Positions 1 to 11,717 of a stretch of DNA of 64,000 nt are shown here, piece after piece. A program made the position numbers and the translations under genes. The stretch covers positions 186,001-250,000 of the forward strand of contig JAHEWK010000013.1 in assembly GCA_020740775.1 (NCBI GenBank), in the 5' to 3' direction. The stretch comes from Ilyonectria destructans (Eukaryota; Ascomycota; Sordariomycetes; Hypocreales; Nectriaceae). The stretch's first letter is position 1, and every line of letters starts with the position of its first letter. The notes beneath the pieces are model-generated. The model was not told the origin of the DNA. It saw nothing but the letters and a program-made list of their open reading frames with translations, and did not search any database.

Positions 1-715
1 AAGACAGTGTTGACCGATCAGGTCCTGAATATTCTGCTGGCTGGCCGAGACACTACCGCCGGCCTTCTCAGCATCACCTTTTTCATCTTGGCAAGACGGC
101 CCGATATTTGGAATAAGCTGAGGGAGGAAGTGTTGAAAGTTGAGAACGAAAGGCCATCCTTCGAAGAGTTGAAGTCGATGACTTATCTTACTTGGGTCCT
201 CAACGAAAGTGAGTCTACACTACCCTGAGCCGCGCCCCCCCTTTCCTTGATCTTGGAGAATATCTGAGTGGCTCTGAGGCTAAAATTCATCAATAGCTCT
301 AAGATTGTATCCGGCTGTGCCAGTCAACATCCGGACGGCGAACAAAGATACTTGTCTCCCAGTTGGTGGTGGCCCGGACGGTAAAGACCCCATTTTTGTT
401 CCCAAGGGACAGGACGTCATGTATAGCGTGTACAGCATGCATCGCCTGCCGGCAGTGTTCGGGCCGGACGCAACGGAATATCGTCCGGAAAGATGGGCCA
501 GTCTGAAGCCAGGATGGGCTTACATCCCATTCAATGGCGGTCCGAGGATCTGCACGGGCCAGCAATTTGCCTTGACAGAGGCTAGCTATGCTGTTTGGCG
601 TCTTGTTCGAAGATTTAAGAGTATCGAATCTCGAGACGCGCGACCTTTCAAGGAAGCGTTAACGTTAACTCTCGCTAGCGAGAATGGGACGAAAGTCTCT
701 CTAACGCTGCCGTAG
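1..715 (+). CDS. Cytochrome P450, CYP52-like, 3' part only
   Basis: The gene enters from the left edge, so its N-terminal part is missing. The I-helix motif AGRDTT lies near base 40. An intron starts at the GTGAGT at 209 and ends at 296; joining the exons restores the ExxR helix as NETLRLYP. The PERW meander motif and the haem-binding loop [17 protein letters not shown] (Cys ligand) follow, and the stop is at 713-715. The [16 protein letters not shown] signature is typical of the CYP52/CYP539 type of fungal P450s, which hydroxylate n-alkanes or fatty acids at the omega position in the ER membrane. The exact subfamily and substrate are inferred. It is followed by a divergence-free gap and a Zn2Cys6 regulator on the same strand. 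Confidence 0.93.
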
Positions 716-1496
716 GCTGGGGGTTGGATTGTAGGCTACATATATAGAACAGATATTAGCTTCATAATTCACACTGTCATGTTATCGACGTTGTAATTCA
801 GATTACACTCAACGTGGTCATCAAACGTGGAGTCGAGCCGAAGTGAGCAGGAAGCTGGTTGTCAGAATCAGTATATAAGCCATTCCTGCACTGTGCATGA
901 ACGGAGAGTTCCCTTTTGCTTTGGCGGCAAAAATGCAACTCGATTGTATAGGAAGAAGAATAGACAAGAAGATAAAAATGCCACCTAATAAGGCCACAGC
1001 GGTGTCTTCAGGGGCGGTTCTCTAGTTTCTCGATGGTGAAGCGGCAAAGCGCCGTGACGTCTATCGAGACGTCATATCATTACAAGCAACCTTCACATGC
1101 CCCCGCCGCTGCTAAGTGCGGCCAGCCAAAGAACGGCGCTAGATCTTGGTTGGTGATTGACCGGACACTTTTTGCTACTCTCGGTTAGACTGCCTGCAGT
1201 TATCTTGGAACAAAGCTGCATCAACCAGGGATGAAATTGGCTTCCCCGCAAGACATCAGCATTTAGCCTTGATATTGCGGGGGATCTCAATGCGGCTGAC
1301 AAGGACTTCCAGAGCCCGAGTTTTTTAGCCAATAATCAAGACAAAATTTTCATGACCAAAGACTGCTCGCACGTGCTTCGACCCGTGATCTGCAAGCAAG
1401 GATTGGGCCAACCTCTCCAGGCGTTGTGAGCCGTGAATCAATCTAAGATTTCTTAAAAGTTCTCACCAGTCCTACTGCAAATACTCAACAGCCAGC
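716..1496. other. Intergenic region between P450 and regulator
   Basis: No convincing gene is seen. The only sizeable open frame, on the minus strand at 1093-1332, has no recognisable motif. The region should hold the P450 3' UTR and the promoter of the regulator at 1497. Confidence 0.5.
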
Positions 1497-2966
1497 ATGA
1501 CACCAAAGGCTTGCGACCGTTGCTATCAGAACAAGGAGAAGTGCTCTTTCACGTCTTCTGCCGAGACATGCATCCGTTGTCAGTACCTGAGCATTGACTG
1601 TCGCACGTCTCGAAAAAAGAAGCGTAAGGGCCGCCGGCCGATATTGAAGCCGCTTGGTTATGGCACTCTGCAGGTCTGGGAGACAGGACCAGACGGAGAG
1701 ACAGAGGCCAGTAATGCCAGACCAGTCACTCATACTCTCGATTACCATTCCACCTGGACCACCGTCGATATTTCCCAGAGCATGTTCCTGAGGAGGTTTC
1801 AAGACGAGGTATTTCGGCGCCCCTTCACGCCGCAAACCGCTTTAGATGCGATGGATATCGTAACGAATGAAGACAAGTTTACGATCCTACACAGTCCGTT
1901 CGCAATGGGACGCAGCTTCATACGAGATTTTCGACTTGCGATATCCTCGGTGCTGCACCACTCAGCCCCAGCCATCATGGACGGCTACCTGGCTTCCATG
2001 GCGCTTGTAGCACATTGTCAAGCTTCTTGTTTGCTCTTGGCAACTCCCGATCTGAACAGAGGAACAAAAGCTTTGCAGACCTTACAAAGCGTCGAGATTT
2101 TGCGTTCTCATGACGCTCTCTGTGTCTTGCTTCTTGGCCAAGCCTTATTCGTATTCGAGATCATCACCAACTCCTCTCCAACCTCGGCGCACTCCATTGT
2201 GCGGAGCGCATTAATTTCGGCCCAGCCTTGGTATTCGGTTCTGGGCAGAGACCCTGGCTTCGACACCATCACTCTTTGCCCGGTTCTTCTGGATCTGGTT
2301 GGTTGCCTGGTATACCGCAAGGTGCCCATAATTCGGCTCTGCGGTCAAGACCGGATTGTTGTTGATCGCTACGTCGGCTTATGCTCAACTCTTTTGCCTC
2401 TTCTATATCGTCTATGTGAGCGGAGTCACGCAGCCAAGTCTAATGCCGCCACCCGGAATTGGAAATCGACGAGCCGAGAGCACCTGAAAGATGGCTACAG
2501 CGACATAGAGACCAGTATTGAGCTTTGGGCGCCAGAGATTCCACCAGGTTTCTTCACTGCCTATGACAACACAGAACGACGTATGATGATAATGCAAGCC
2601 AACGCTTACCGCCTTGCAGCCTTGCTTGTCATTCATCGCCTACGATTTCCCCTTGGGGTTCAGGATAACCTCGGGCAATCCTACGCTTATCGGATAATCG
2701 AAGGAATCTCGTCATTCTTTGCTCAGAAGAACACGCAGGATGCCGCAGCCTTTCCTGTCACGTTTCCCCTTTTTATCTCCATGCTCGAAGTCGAAGGCCC
2801 TGGTGAGGACCTGCTGGAAAATTTGCGCAGCTTCCCCGTACAGAACATATGTATGTTAAGGATGCATGATTTTGTAAAGTATGTGAGAATGATGAAAGGA
2901 TCAGGTTTTAATAGCCTTTGGTTTAATCTGGTAGAGTTTAATCTTACATGCGCTCTTATTCCGTAG
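1497..2966 (+). CDS. Zn2Cys6 fungal transcription factor
   Basis: The N-terminus carries a binuclear zinc cluster at residues 6-35 with spacing C-x2-C-x6-C-x8-C-x2-C-x6-C (starting ACDRCYQNKEKC). It is followed by a basic stretch rich in Lys and Arg (KKKRKGRRP) that fits a nuclear localisation or linker segment. The remaining roughly 430 residues look like a short version of the fungal regulator middle region, as in AflR-like or C6 cluster regulators, without a catalytic motif. The reading frame is unbroken for 489 codons. The last 30-40 residues fall where base composition becomes strongly AT-rich and read atypically, so the true end may be at an intron near GTATGT at about 2850, or the tail may have been replaced by RIP-affected DNA. 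Target genes are unknown; the neighbouring P450 is a candidate. Confidence 0.85.
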   Translation: MTPKACDRCYQNKEKCSFTSSAETCIRCQYLSIDCRTSRKKKRKGRRPILKPLGYGTLQVWETGPDGETEASNARPVTHTLDYHSTWTTVDISQSMFLRRFQDEVFRRPFTPQTALDAMDIVTNEDKFTILHSPFAMGRSFIRDFRLAISSVLHHSAPAIMDGYLASMALVAHCQASCLLLATPDLNRGTKALQTLQSVEILRSHDALCVLLLGQALFVFEIITNSSPTSAHSIVRSALISAQPWYSVLGRDPGFDTITLCPVLLDLVGCLVYRKVPIIRLCGQDRIVVDRYVGLCSTLLPLLYRLCERSHAAKSNAATRNWKSTSREHLKDGYSDIETSIELWAPEIPPGFFTAYDNTERRMMIMQANAYRLAALLVIHRLRFPLGVQDNLGQSYAYRIIEGISSFFAQKNTQDAAAFPVTFPLFISMLEVEGPGEDLLENLRSFPVQNICMLRMHDFVKYVRMMKGSGFNSLWFNLVEFNLTCALIP

Positions 2967-3547
2967 GCTATTTATGTAGAATATATTAACCTCTCCCCCG
3001 CCCTCTTTTCTAACTGCCTCAATTATATAAAGGAAAAGGTTATCTATCAACTTCACTTGTAAATAAAATAATGAATAAGAGTCTTAATTAGTTAATTTTA
3101 ACCGTTTTCTTTAAGTCAATTAATAAAGAATTAGTATATTTAAAAATGGATGTAAGAGTTATAACAGTAACTAAGGTAATTTAATATTGTTTAAAATCTC
3201 TAAAAATAAAGATAGTATAGTTTTACTATCTCTTCTATAGCTTGTATTTATTAACACTCTTTTATTTAATTCTCTTTAGTAAAGTTTCCTAACTGCCTTC
3301 CTTATAAGTAGTACCTGGATTCTCCTTCCTTCTTCTACCTGCAGCCTAGTTATACCTAGAGGCCGAGTTCTGATTCAGTCTCCCTTTATCACTAGAGATT
3401 AGAGCACGTATTTCAAGGTCAGTACCAGCTTCCCTTTGGATCCAAGCTATATCCTCCGGCGGAGGAGGCGCCTACTTAGCGCTCTTAAGTGGGTTTACCT
3501 TTTCCAGATATATAGTATTAATCTCTTTAAGTGTACAGCTCTAACCT
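2967..3547. other. AT-rich island, probably RIP-affected
   Basis: The stretch is dominated by A and T, with many TA dinucleotides and stop codons in all frames. No gene is visible. It joins the end of the regulator to a broken sugar transporter and resembles RIP-degraded repeat DNA. Confidence 0.55.
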
Positions 3548-3915
3548 TTAATAATAATGAGAGTAGCATAAAGGGAAGATTTCGGCTATAATAGTGCAGA
3601 TTATAGGCCCCCATATAGTAGCGAAGCCCAGAATAAAGAGATAAGCTATAACGATTATAGTGATACCAGCGCTCTCCGTGTTCTCTAGCGTTATTCGGTC
3701 TAGGGTGAAGTATTCAACTGAGGCAAAAATAAGGAAGTATATAAACATCCAGATGCTGCCTGTAATTAAAGACTTACGACGGCTATACTATTCTACAATA
3801 TAGAGACCAACGAATGTGACGATAAAGTTGATAGTGTTAAGAATGATCTGGGTGATATAACTGTCAATCTCGACAGCCCGGAAGATTAATTTGCTGAGAT
3901 AGTACAGACCGCTAA
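3548..3915 (-). pseudogene. Sugar (hexose) transporter relic
   Basis: Read on the minus strand, two fragments match consecutive parts of MFS sugar porters. The first (about 3915-3788) contains ITQIILNTINFIVTFVGLYIVE-like membrane sequence. After a stop codon, the second (3748-3548) contains the hallmark of a transmembrane helix and loop, GPIICTIIAEIFPL, which in intact hexose transporters reads close to GPxxWxxxxEIFPxR. Both ends of the roughly 500-residue family are missing and an in-frame stop separates the pieces, so this cannot make a transporter. The AT-rich context suggests decay by RIP. It sits tail-to-head beside the acetylesterase relic, and both would serve growth on pectin sugars. 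Confidence 0.75.
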
Positions 3916-3985
3916 CTATGCCGTCGGAAGTGTTTTGCAAGGGTAATTTCCATACTCTAACTCTCATTTCAGCTAGAGCTATTTC

Positions 3986-4644
3986 TTGAATAACTATACG
4001 ACCTTGGATGTTCGCAACTTGGCCAGGAATGATCGCTCGACTCACAGTTTCATCAACGAGGGATTGTGGTCGTCTCTGCTTGCTTCTACAGCCAGCGGCG
4101 ACTACGTGCTTATCGAAATGGGGCACAACGACGATGGTGACGCAACGGCTGCAGGGACTACGGCCGCCGACCGTGCTACGCTGCCAGGCATAGGTGAAAA
4201 CACACATGTACTCACTACTACCTCCGGGGCCAAGAGACTGTTCACACCTTTGGATGGTACCTGGGCAAGATGACCACTAACGTCCAGTCCTAAGGTGCCA
4301 CGCCCATCATATCCGACATAGTCAACAGAAACTACTGGAACGGCAACCCATTGCGAGATGATTAGTAATTCGCAGACTACGCTGAACAGGTAGCCATAGT
4401 GGCCGGCGTCGAATATATCGATCACACGAAATATTCTGTCGCCCTATTTGAGTCACTCAGCTCAACGGAGACCAAGACATATTATCCAAACGATAACACC
4501 CATACCGATTGGGATGGCGCCAAGTTGAACACTCGGACATTCGCGAGGGGTGTCAAGTGTAAGTGTGGTGGGACAAGCAAACTGAATCCATATCTTAACT
4601 CTGCCGCTAATGCGTTGAAGACACCAGCCTGCCAAGCTTGTTAG
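3986..4644 (+). pseudogene. Rhamnogalacturonan acetylesterase relic (CE12, SGNH fold)
   Basis: The frame beginning at 3986 has the family block around NLARNDRSTHSFINEGLW and the SGNH block III (GHNDDGD), followed by the ADRATLPGIGE segment. It then breaks: stops lie at 4271 and in the following 120 bases, where NYWNGNP-like sequence can still be read. A second frame from 4399 carries VAGVEYIDHTKYS, the catalytic block V (YPNDNTHTDWDGAK, with the D-x-x-H pair) and a normal-looking Cys-rich C-terminus ending near 4644. The first roughly 60 residues, including the GDS nucleophile block and signal peptide, are not found. The intact enzyme would remove acetyl groups from rhamnogalacturonan in secreted pectin degradation. 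Here it is clearly broken. Confidence 0.85.
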
Positions 4645-6003
4645 TAGTCATAGATTAAACTAATATCGAATACACATACAGAAATTGGCTGTTGACTGCT
4701 TCTGAGATAACTTTGAGAAGGTTCAATGCCTACTTTACGTAGCGCTGAGTGCGATTGCAGAGGTCTCGACTGGGCTCACAGGCATCAATAAGAGACCACA
4801 CCTTGTGCAATTGGGTATCGGAGCGTGGCCATCAGGAGCATAGGAGTCATAGATGAGTTCCCAGACATAGGAGGTCAGCGTCAAGACCAGTCACCAACTA
4901 TACCCATCATCAGATCTCTTGCGCTGGCAACTTCGGCCGTACACCTTTGACAGATAGGGAGGCCCGGGCCTGTCTCGAAAGAAGGAACTCCTGGACATTA
5001 TCCTGGCAATTATCCTAGAAATGAAATGGGATTGCATTAACGGCTACGGCAAAAGTGGAATGAACACTCCGCTGATGCGTAGTGTAAGGCCTATATTATA
5101 TGTGACATAACCCCCAGATTATAACCATGCCTATTACGCTTCTCTATTGGGTCTGCAGGGCTGTACTAGACTAGTGGGCCTCGACAGATGCGGGACAATA
5201 TATCCGACTAGTGTCTCATCGAATTAGGTGATCGGGAATTTTACCTAAATACCTCATTATTAATCTGTCATCAGACCGCGTTACTGATCATCCCGAGATG
5301 TCGGATTGCCCATCAACATTCAATGCCTCGGAATCATGCTATGCCTCGTAACTTTATTCATCGTTGCTACTACGAGCAAGTACTGAAAAGGACACCAACT
5401 CGCATGCGAGAAAAATCACCAACGTCTTGCTTATCTTTCTGAGTCGTAAAGCTACTGCACGAATCATCCCAGACAAGTAAGGCCTTAAACTTTAGAGTTA
5501 GAAAGGTATAGTCAATTTGAGAAGCCATCTCGAAAAGTGAAGGTTGAACGGATTCAAGCAATCCATGTCATTTTTCCACGCGTCAAGCGTGATTATGTCT
5601 AGACTCTGGCTGCTCGCCCAGAACTCAAATGATTAGTGATCATTGAAACCCATGGTGTTAGGCCTCAACCTTGTGTCACTCTCTCCACCTGAAGTCTAAA
5701 CAAGCCGAGGAAGAGAATGTGGCATCAAGATGAGGTGATGCTGAGGCACGAATGGGCACAATGATTAATGAACGCAATGCGAGGCCGAGAAAGGTAGATG
5801 CAAATGGGTGCCGGAATAATTATTAAGCGGAAATTACCCAGTTTCCTCTTCGGAATTCTTACCAACGGATCCGCTCGTGTGATCTAAGCGGCGCATGATA
5901 AGACCTTTCCTAATTCCTTCAAGGTCTTGGCTCCCCATCGAATATTCTTATCGACAGATTTGCCACAACTTACAGTCAGGCGGCATCGCTCACCAATACC
6001 AAA
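4645..6003. other. Intergenic, degraded sequence
   Basis: No gene could be recognised on either strand; frames are short and full of stops. The stretch 4790-5240 looks like it could be a heavily mutated coding relic but matches nothing I know. The last 200 bases before 6004 should contain the promoter of the next gene. Confidence 0.4.
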
Positions 6004-7168
6004 ATGTCGGAACTAAAACTCATCCTCGTCATTGGCGGCACCGGGGCCCAAGGAATACCGGTAGTTAAAGGTCAGTACACGACTGTGCCATGCTCGTTCT
6101 GTTGTAAAACTAAAATTATCCACGCAGCGCTCTCGGAAAGTAAACGGTACGGTGTTCGAGTATTGACCCGGGATAGCAAGTCACCTCGAGCTCAACAGCT
6201 TGTGGAATTACCCAACGTTACACTTGTTGAAGGTAGACAAGATAGTCAAGAAGACCTTCACCGCGCGTTCCATGGCGTCTACGGCGCCTGGGTCAATACT
6301 GATGGTTTCACCTTGGGTGAGAAGAACGAGTTATTCTACGGCATACGGGCCTATGAAATTGCGAGAAATGAGGGTGTGAACCACTACGTGTGGGCGAGTG
6401 CGGACTATGCCTTGAAAAGGGCTAAGTGGGATGAGGAATATCACTGGGGTCACAACGATGCCAAGGGTCGAGTCGGGGACTTCATACTCGGCCAAGGACA
6501 GTCGGGTATGAATAGTTCGGTCCTCACCCTTGGCCCGTATATGGACATGCTTTTGGATGGCATGTTCGTTCCCAAGGAGCAATCTGATGGCTCCGTTGTC
6601 TGGGCAAACCCCGCCGGTATGTTGAACCCATAGATAGATGTGTGGAAGCAATTCGGGATCCGCTAACGTAATCCCGACTGTGCCAGTATCGGGCAAGATT
6701 CCACTCATCGCTTTGGAGGATGTGGGCTTCTACTGCCTATGGGTCCTTGATCATCCTGAAGACTCCGCGGGTTTAGATCTTGAAATTGCGACCGATGAGG
6801 TCAGCTTTGCTGATATCGCGAGGACTTTTACAGAGGTAACTGGAAGGAAAGCTTCGCACCAACATGTCCCGCTGGGGAAATATTTGACCGTTGCCGAACC
6901 CTATCCCAACGCGTACGCCAACTGGGCCGCCGGCAGGGATGCGCCTCGGGATGAGTCAGTTATGACATGGCGCCAGAACTTTTCAGCATGGTGGCGATAC
7001 TGGGGAGAGGGCGTGTGTGGTCCGAGGAATATGCAACTCTTGGATTCCATCCATCCTAACCGCATTAAGAGTCTAGCAGATTGGATGACCAAGGTCGGAT
7101 ATGACGGGACGCAGAGGCCTATTTTGAAGGGCCTGGAAGATCTGAGAACGAAGGCATCGGCTAAGTAG
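6004..7168 (+). CDS. NmrA-like NAD(P)-binding protein
   Basis: Three exons are inferred: 6004-6070, 6128-6616 and 6687-7168. Removing the introns (GTCAGT...GCAG and GTATGT...CCAG) restores one continuous frame. The protein opens with a Rossmann glycine motif, VIGGTGAQG, followed by VRVLTRD as the second strand, then a VxxG.. NmrA/HSCARG layout with WASADYAL in the place of the SDR active-site strand. Members of this family bind NADP and act as redox sensors or as atypical reductases; catalysis cannot be assigned. The C-terminal half (EDVGFYCLWVLDHPEDSAG...) is typical of HSCARG-type proteins. The gene stands alone, with degraded DNA upstream. Confidence 0.88.
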
Positions 7169-8340
7169 TGCAGAAAAGGACACAAACGAATGGACACCAG
7201 AAGTGAGTATTCTTTCTATGATGTATACGTGTTTTTCATTGTTTCTCGGAGGAAATATTGACTTGTCATGTTAGGATTCGAAAAGCAAGAGGAATGATCG
7301 GTACATAGTAGTCATATCTCGTTATACAGTGTCCTTCAAAGCTTTCGAAAATGACCGTAGCAAGGTATAAGTTCTAGGGTATGAGGGAGGGGGGATTTTA
7401 TTTATTCTTAGGTCCTATTTATTCTCTTTGATTGGTGGTTAGCTGGTCTTAGATACCAAATTAAAGGATTCTTTCTTAAATTCGGCATGAAAATCGTCCG
7501 CTGAGCTTTCATCAACAAAGGCGGTATTTAACTTTCAGCCCTGGAGAGTCGAGGCTCCTTCAGCTTCTTCTTAATCTTATTTATAACGATCTGGTCGGTT
7601 CCTAAGGGTAGGCTAGAGGGTTCTAGGTTTATGCCGGCAGAGAGATCAGGGAGTTGTACTGAGCAAAGAGTAGTCACGTCTGGGAATGTGTCAAACAGGT
7701 TTAATGTAACCAGGTGTATTGATAGCTGCGGAGAGTTAAGGTTATTTACTGCCGCGTTAGCTGCATATTTACGTGATAAAAGGGGAGAAAAGACAAATGA
7801 AAAGTGATAAAAAAGCACGAAAATTGGCCCTTGATGTTGCACCCTACGACAAATCTAGAGGTTGAAATAATAACGGCTCCATCCAGCGTGGGTACGTGAA
7901 AATCCTCATGGTCGGTGCTCGGGACATCACTAAATGTGTCCGATGTGTGGAGGCTGTCAAACCTGATGCAAGGGCTAAGAATCTCGTGATTACCAATATG
8001 GTCCGATTGAACTGCTGATTATCTGTTGAGAGGTGGGATGACTTAATAAGATCGCCGAATCGAGTCGCGAGTTTAACCGTATTGCTCATTGCCCACTACT
8101 GCAGATACATGGGTTTAATTATTACTGATCCGCCAACAGTAAAGCTTATTAATCTATTAAATGTTTTCGCTAACTAGGAGTACCCTGCATCGGCAATGTA
8201 TTCTGAAGTTACTGTCGGTGTGATTTCTTTGCATGAAATTGGAATATTGTGATAAAAGAGAAAGAATAAATAGTTACGAAATGCCATTCAACCCTCGGAA
8301 TTCATCTATCGATACTCTTCTAATTTTCTCGAGAACAAAC
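7169..8340. other. Intergenic; minor unexplained minus-strand frames
   Basis: Two open frames on the minus strand (7528-7842 and 7844-8089) are end to end and could be a decayed gene, but neither contains a motif I recognise. No feature is claimed. An alternative upstream Met for the next gene exists at 8233, but the family start is better at 8341. Confidence 0.35.
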
Positions 8341-9216
8341 ATGGCTTCTGCACAGGCACTCTTCCAGCCCTACGAGGGTTTTGTCAAGAACGGCGATGTC
8401 AAGATTCATTTTCGTGCGGCTGGCCAAGGTCCACTTATGATCCTTCTTCATGGCTTCCCGGACAATGGAAACTCATTCAAGCTGCAAATGGAGGAGTTTT
8501 CGAGGGAATATACAGTTGTTTGCCCGACCTTGAGAGGCTACCCTCCGAGCGATGTTCCCAAGGAACCCGAGTCGTACATCATACCCACCGTCGTCGTGGG
8601 GGACTTTCTAGCTATTCTCGACCACTTCAACGCAGAGAAAGCTATCGTTGGAGGGCATGACTTTGGCGGCGCAGCGATCCAGAGTTTTGCACTGCGTTAT
8701 CCGGAACGAGTTGAAGGTTTGATCATCATTAACTCACCTATTCTACCCCGATTCTCTGACCTGGTCAATTTCGACAAAGAGCAGCAGGAAATGTCTGCAT
8801 ACACGATTCCATTCATCCAGTATCAACCCGGCGATGACAAGAATGAAGAGGATATTGTTCGCCTAATTAGAGACGCCACACGCCGCCAGTCTATCAAGGA
8901 ATACCTTACTTCATCCCCCATGCATGGCATGTTCAACTACTACAAGATGAATTATCCAGCCCCCCCCTATGGACAAGAGGTTGACACGTCCAAATATTTG
9001 TTTCGCATGCCAACTCTGATTCTGTGGGGCTTGGAAGAGGAATATTTCTCTCTAAAGATGCTAGATGGTCTTCCAAAGCATTTCGCCCAGAGCACCCGCA
9101 TTGTCTTTGTGCCTGGCGCAGGGCACTGGTCATTCCGAGACCAGCCAAAAAGAGTCAACCAAGAGATCCAGTCCTGGCTGGACGGGTTGAAGGGTGGTGA
9201 CATGGCTACCGCTTGA
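8341..9216 (+). CDS. Alpha/beta hydrolase, epoxide-hydrolase-like
   Basis: The start at 8341 gives a 291-residue protein without a spurious N-terminal extension; an in-frame Met at 8233 exists. The order of motifs is that of epoxide hydrolases and haloalkane dehalogenase-type enzymes: oxyanion motif HGFPDN (residues 37-42), a TLRGYPPSD loop, the nucleophile elbow GGHDFGG with Asp107 instead of Ser, and the C-terminal catalytic His in GAGHWSF near residue 267. The Asp nucleophile argues for epoxide hydrolysis or dehalogenation rather than esterase activity. There is no signal peptide, so the enzyme is probably cytosolic. No intron is visible. Neighbours on both sides are NmrA-type reductases on the same strand. 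Confidence 0.88.
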   Translation: MASAQALFQPYEGFVKNGDVKIHFRAAGQGPLMILLHGFPDNGNSFKLQMEEFSREYTVVCPTLRGYPPSDVPKEPESYIIPTVVVGDFLAILDHFNAEKAIVGGHDFGGAAIQSFALRYPERVEGLIIINSPILPRFSDLVNFDKEQQEMSAYTIPFIQYQPGDDKNEEDIVRLIRDATRRQSIKEYLTSSPMHGMFNYYKMNYPAPPYGQEVDTSKYLFRMPTLILWGLEEEYFSLKMLDGLPKHFAQSTRIVFVPGAGHWSFRDQPKRVNQEIQSWLDGLKGGDMATA

Positions 9217-9911
9217 ATTTTGACGTCATTTAGTTTGGATCATGGCATCTATTGTCTTCGAATCATTTTATTTTCTTTCGGCGTCCTGCGACTGACTGCC
9301 CAATTCTTGACAGACAATGTCGGTAGAAAGCAGACACCCAGGTGGCATAAGTTAGACGCAGTACGATGGAGGAAATTAGTCGCAAACATCAACAGGTTAG
9401 GGTGCCCTAGTACACACATACCCAGAGGGGAGACTAGAAGCTCAACAGTTTACTCACATAGTAGCAAATATAGAAGCTACAGTCTTACACTAGCTACTGC
9501 AGTAGCAGATAAAGATAAAAATGAGACCTAGTTGAGATAGTAGCTGGTAACGATGAATAGAGTGTCTTTGAGAACTCACAAAAGAAAGCTACACCGCGCC
9601 GCAGTAGCATATCGCTGTTGCTTCTTCCTTTGTTGACCAGCTATCTTGCGCAACGCCGGCCCGAGGGAAGAAGGACTTGGTAGCATCGGTTATGGGATGT
9701 ATGGAATGTATCGAGGTGGTGGGTTAAAAAGGAAGGAGGCAATCTCAGTTTGCACCACCGTAACAAAAATGTGAAACCTCTTGCGATAGGTCGTAATTTT
9801 CCGAAATCGTTGGAAAGATGATTTCACTGTTTTCCTCAGCTGTGAGTCCCTCATGTATCTTTATCTACTGACGGCAATGAGCAGTTCGGTTTGTTCCTTT
9901 GGCCATTGCGT

Positions 9912-9940
9912 CCGCAACTCCGCAACTCCGCAACTCCACA
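9912..9940. repeat. 8-bp tandem repeat
   Basis: The unit CCGCAACT is repeated three times in a row and followed by a degenerate fourth copy. It looks like simple slippage-generated repeat DNA. Confidence 0.8.
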
Positions 9941-10385
9941 CTCCAGTTTGAGTTCAACGTGGCAATAAAACTCTTTCGGGTTTATCGGATTTTATTTATG
10001 CAGAATGAATAAATTACTTCATCTTGATTCCCACTTGCAGCCTGCCACACAGGCACTATTATATAATTAAGCCGAGCTTGTACTCGAAGTGTTAGGCCAT
10101 CCTCGTATTGTATAGTTTCTGGGTTTCTAACGATTGCTGATTCTTATATCGTAGAGTTGATTGCACTCTGATCGGGTGTGCTTTCAGACCTTGGCAGGAA
10201 TAGTAATCAAAACCGCAGGGGTAGCGAAGAATCAGCTGTCGTGCCATACCTCGAACCATGCTGAATAGCCTCACCGCGCGTCCCAATTCCGATCATCGTG
10301 GCATTGAACAACGGCGTCTCACTTTACCGCGACTTCGGCATCGGTTCTTACCATGGTGAGACTTGAACCACCCCCAACGAGGAGT

Positions 10386-10739
10386 TCAAGCTGGTACCGT
10401 TTGAGCTTCTTTAAACAAGGGTATGGGGTATGCAGGACCCATGAATGTAAACTCCCCGTGATGCTTCATTCTTTTCTCCATTGTAGAGGGTAAACTGCCC
10501 AGCTCTGGTAGGGTAACAGGTAAATTTACGCCCTTTTCGAATATCCATGCCCTACACTGTAACAAGATCTGTATGACTGTCTGTCGTCCCTCGACACATT
10601 CATCAGGGACTCGTCTGTTGAAGAGAAAGTTCCGGTAGTCCAATCTTTTCAGTCTGCAGGGACAAGGCGACCATCTGTGTTTCCGGCTGCGGCCTTTGTA
10701 TGCGATTGGTAATCGTGATGTCGCATGGTGCTTATGCAC
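10386..10739 (-). pseudogene. Possible LINE reverse-transcriptase C-terminal relic
   Basis: A minus-strand frame of 117 codons contains RRVPDECVEGRQTVIQILLQC followed further on by LPELGSLPST. The order resembles the region after the RNase H domain in fungal Tad1-like LINEs, where a Cys-rich knuckle precedes RQTVxHILLxC. The Cys-x-Cys knuckle is not intact and no start or neighbouring domain is present. The resemblance is weak and could be chance. Confidence 0.3.
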
Positions 10740-11717
10740 TTAAGATCAAAGTGATCCCAGATAATGCATCAACGCCGAGCCTTCCAAGCTAGCCGCGCTC
10801 GACGTTTGAGAAAATATTATGTGGGGCTCCAATTTTAGTATGGACTACCTCCTCCCCAGACTCCGACTCCTTGCCGTGTTCCAGCCTTCTCGTCTTTCTT
10901 CGAACTGCAGCTCATAGCCTCCCTGCGAGCTGCCAAGTCTCACCCATAGGTATAATCGCAGTACTCAGTGATGCAAAACCTTGACCCATCACATAGCTTT
11001 AAGAATGCTAGGTTTTAATTATGTATTCATAGTAATGTGTTGGATTAACTTGCTGCGTCATTTTGGGTAAAAGTTTAGGATACCTACTTAGCTGTAATTA
11101 TCCAGGTAAGTTTCATAATCTACATAATGTTCCATATTTCTTCCACCCGCTTCTCCAGGTTGAATAATTCCATGTCCATGCTTCCTCTCAGCGATACCCG
11201 CCAAAGTGGACAAGAATCAAAAGACGATGTAGACTTTGAGTCGAGAGATAGCACTCCCATAGCCCAGCCCAGTTCCATGATGAATTTAGGTAGCTGTTAT
11301 TGTTACGAGTGGGAGTACTTCTGCGCCTGGACCTGTCACATCTATGTCGTATGCATATGTAAGATGACCGTCACACTACCGAACCGGGCCCCAACAGCCC
11401 ATCGGACCCCATCAGGGCTCCGGCACTGATCATCGGGCCCTAAGAGGGCTCCGGGACAGACCATCGAGCGCTTCACAGACCCTAGGGCCCCTCGATGATC
11501 TTATGGACCCCTTGGTCCCGGGCCGGCCGCTGATTGCTGCAACGTCTATAAAGACCGACTCGAGAGACCCTCATTCACATGGAAAATCAAGAGCTTCATT
11601 CCACATCTGATCTCCATTGCTTCATGTAATAGGATCTCACCTTGACATCTACTCCCCACCGATTCACATTCATACCTCGACGACCGCGATTTCTACCAAA
11701 ATAAACCAACCGCTCAG

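Larger units (their letters stand above)
9217..11717. other. Long gene-poor stretch
   Basis: About 2.5 kb with no convincing intact gene. It holds a short tandem repeat at 9912, a possible LINE fragment at 10386-10739, an AT-rich patch near 10960-11110, and a G/C-rich segment at 11380-11560 with repeated GGGCCC-type words (for example at 11437 and 11487) just upstream of the next gene. Confidence 0.45.
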
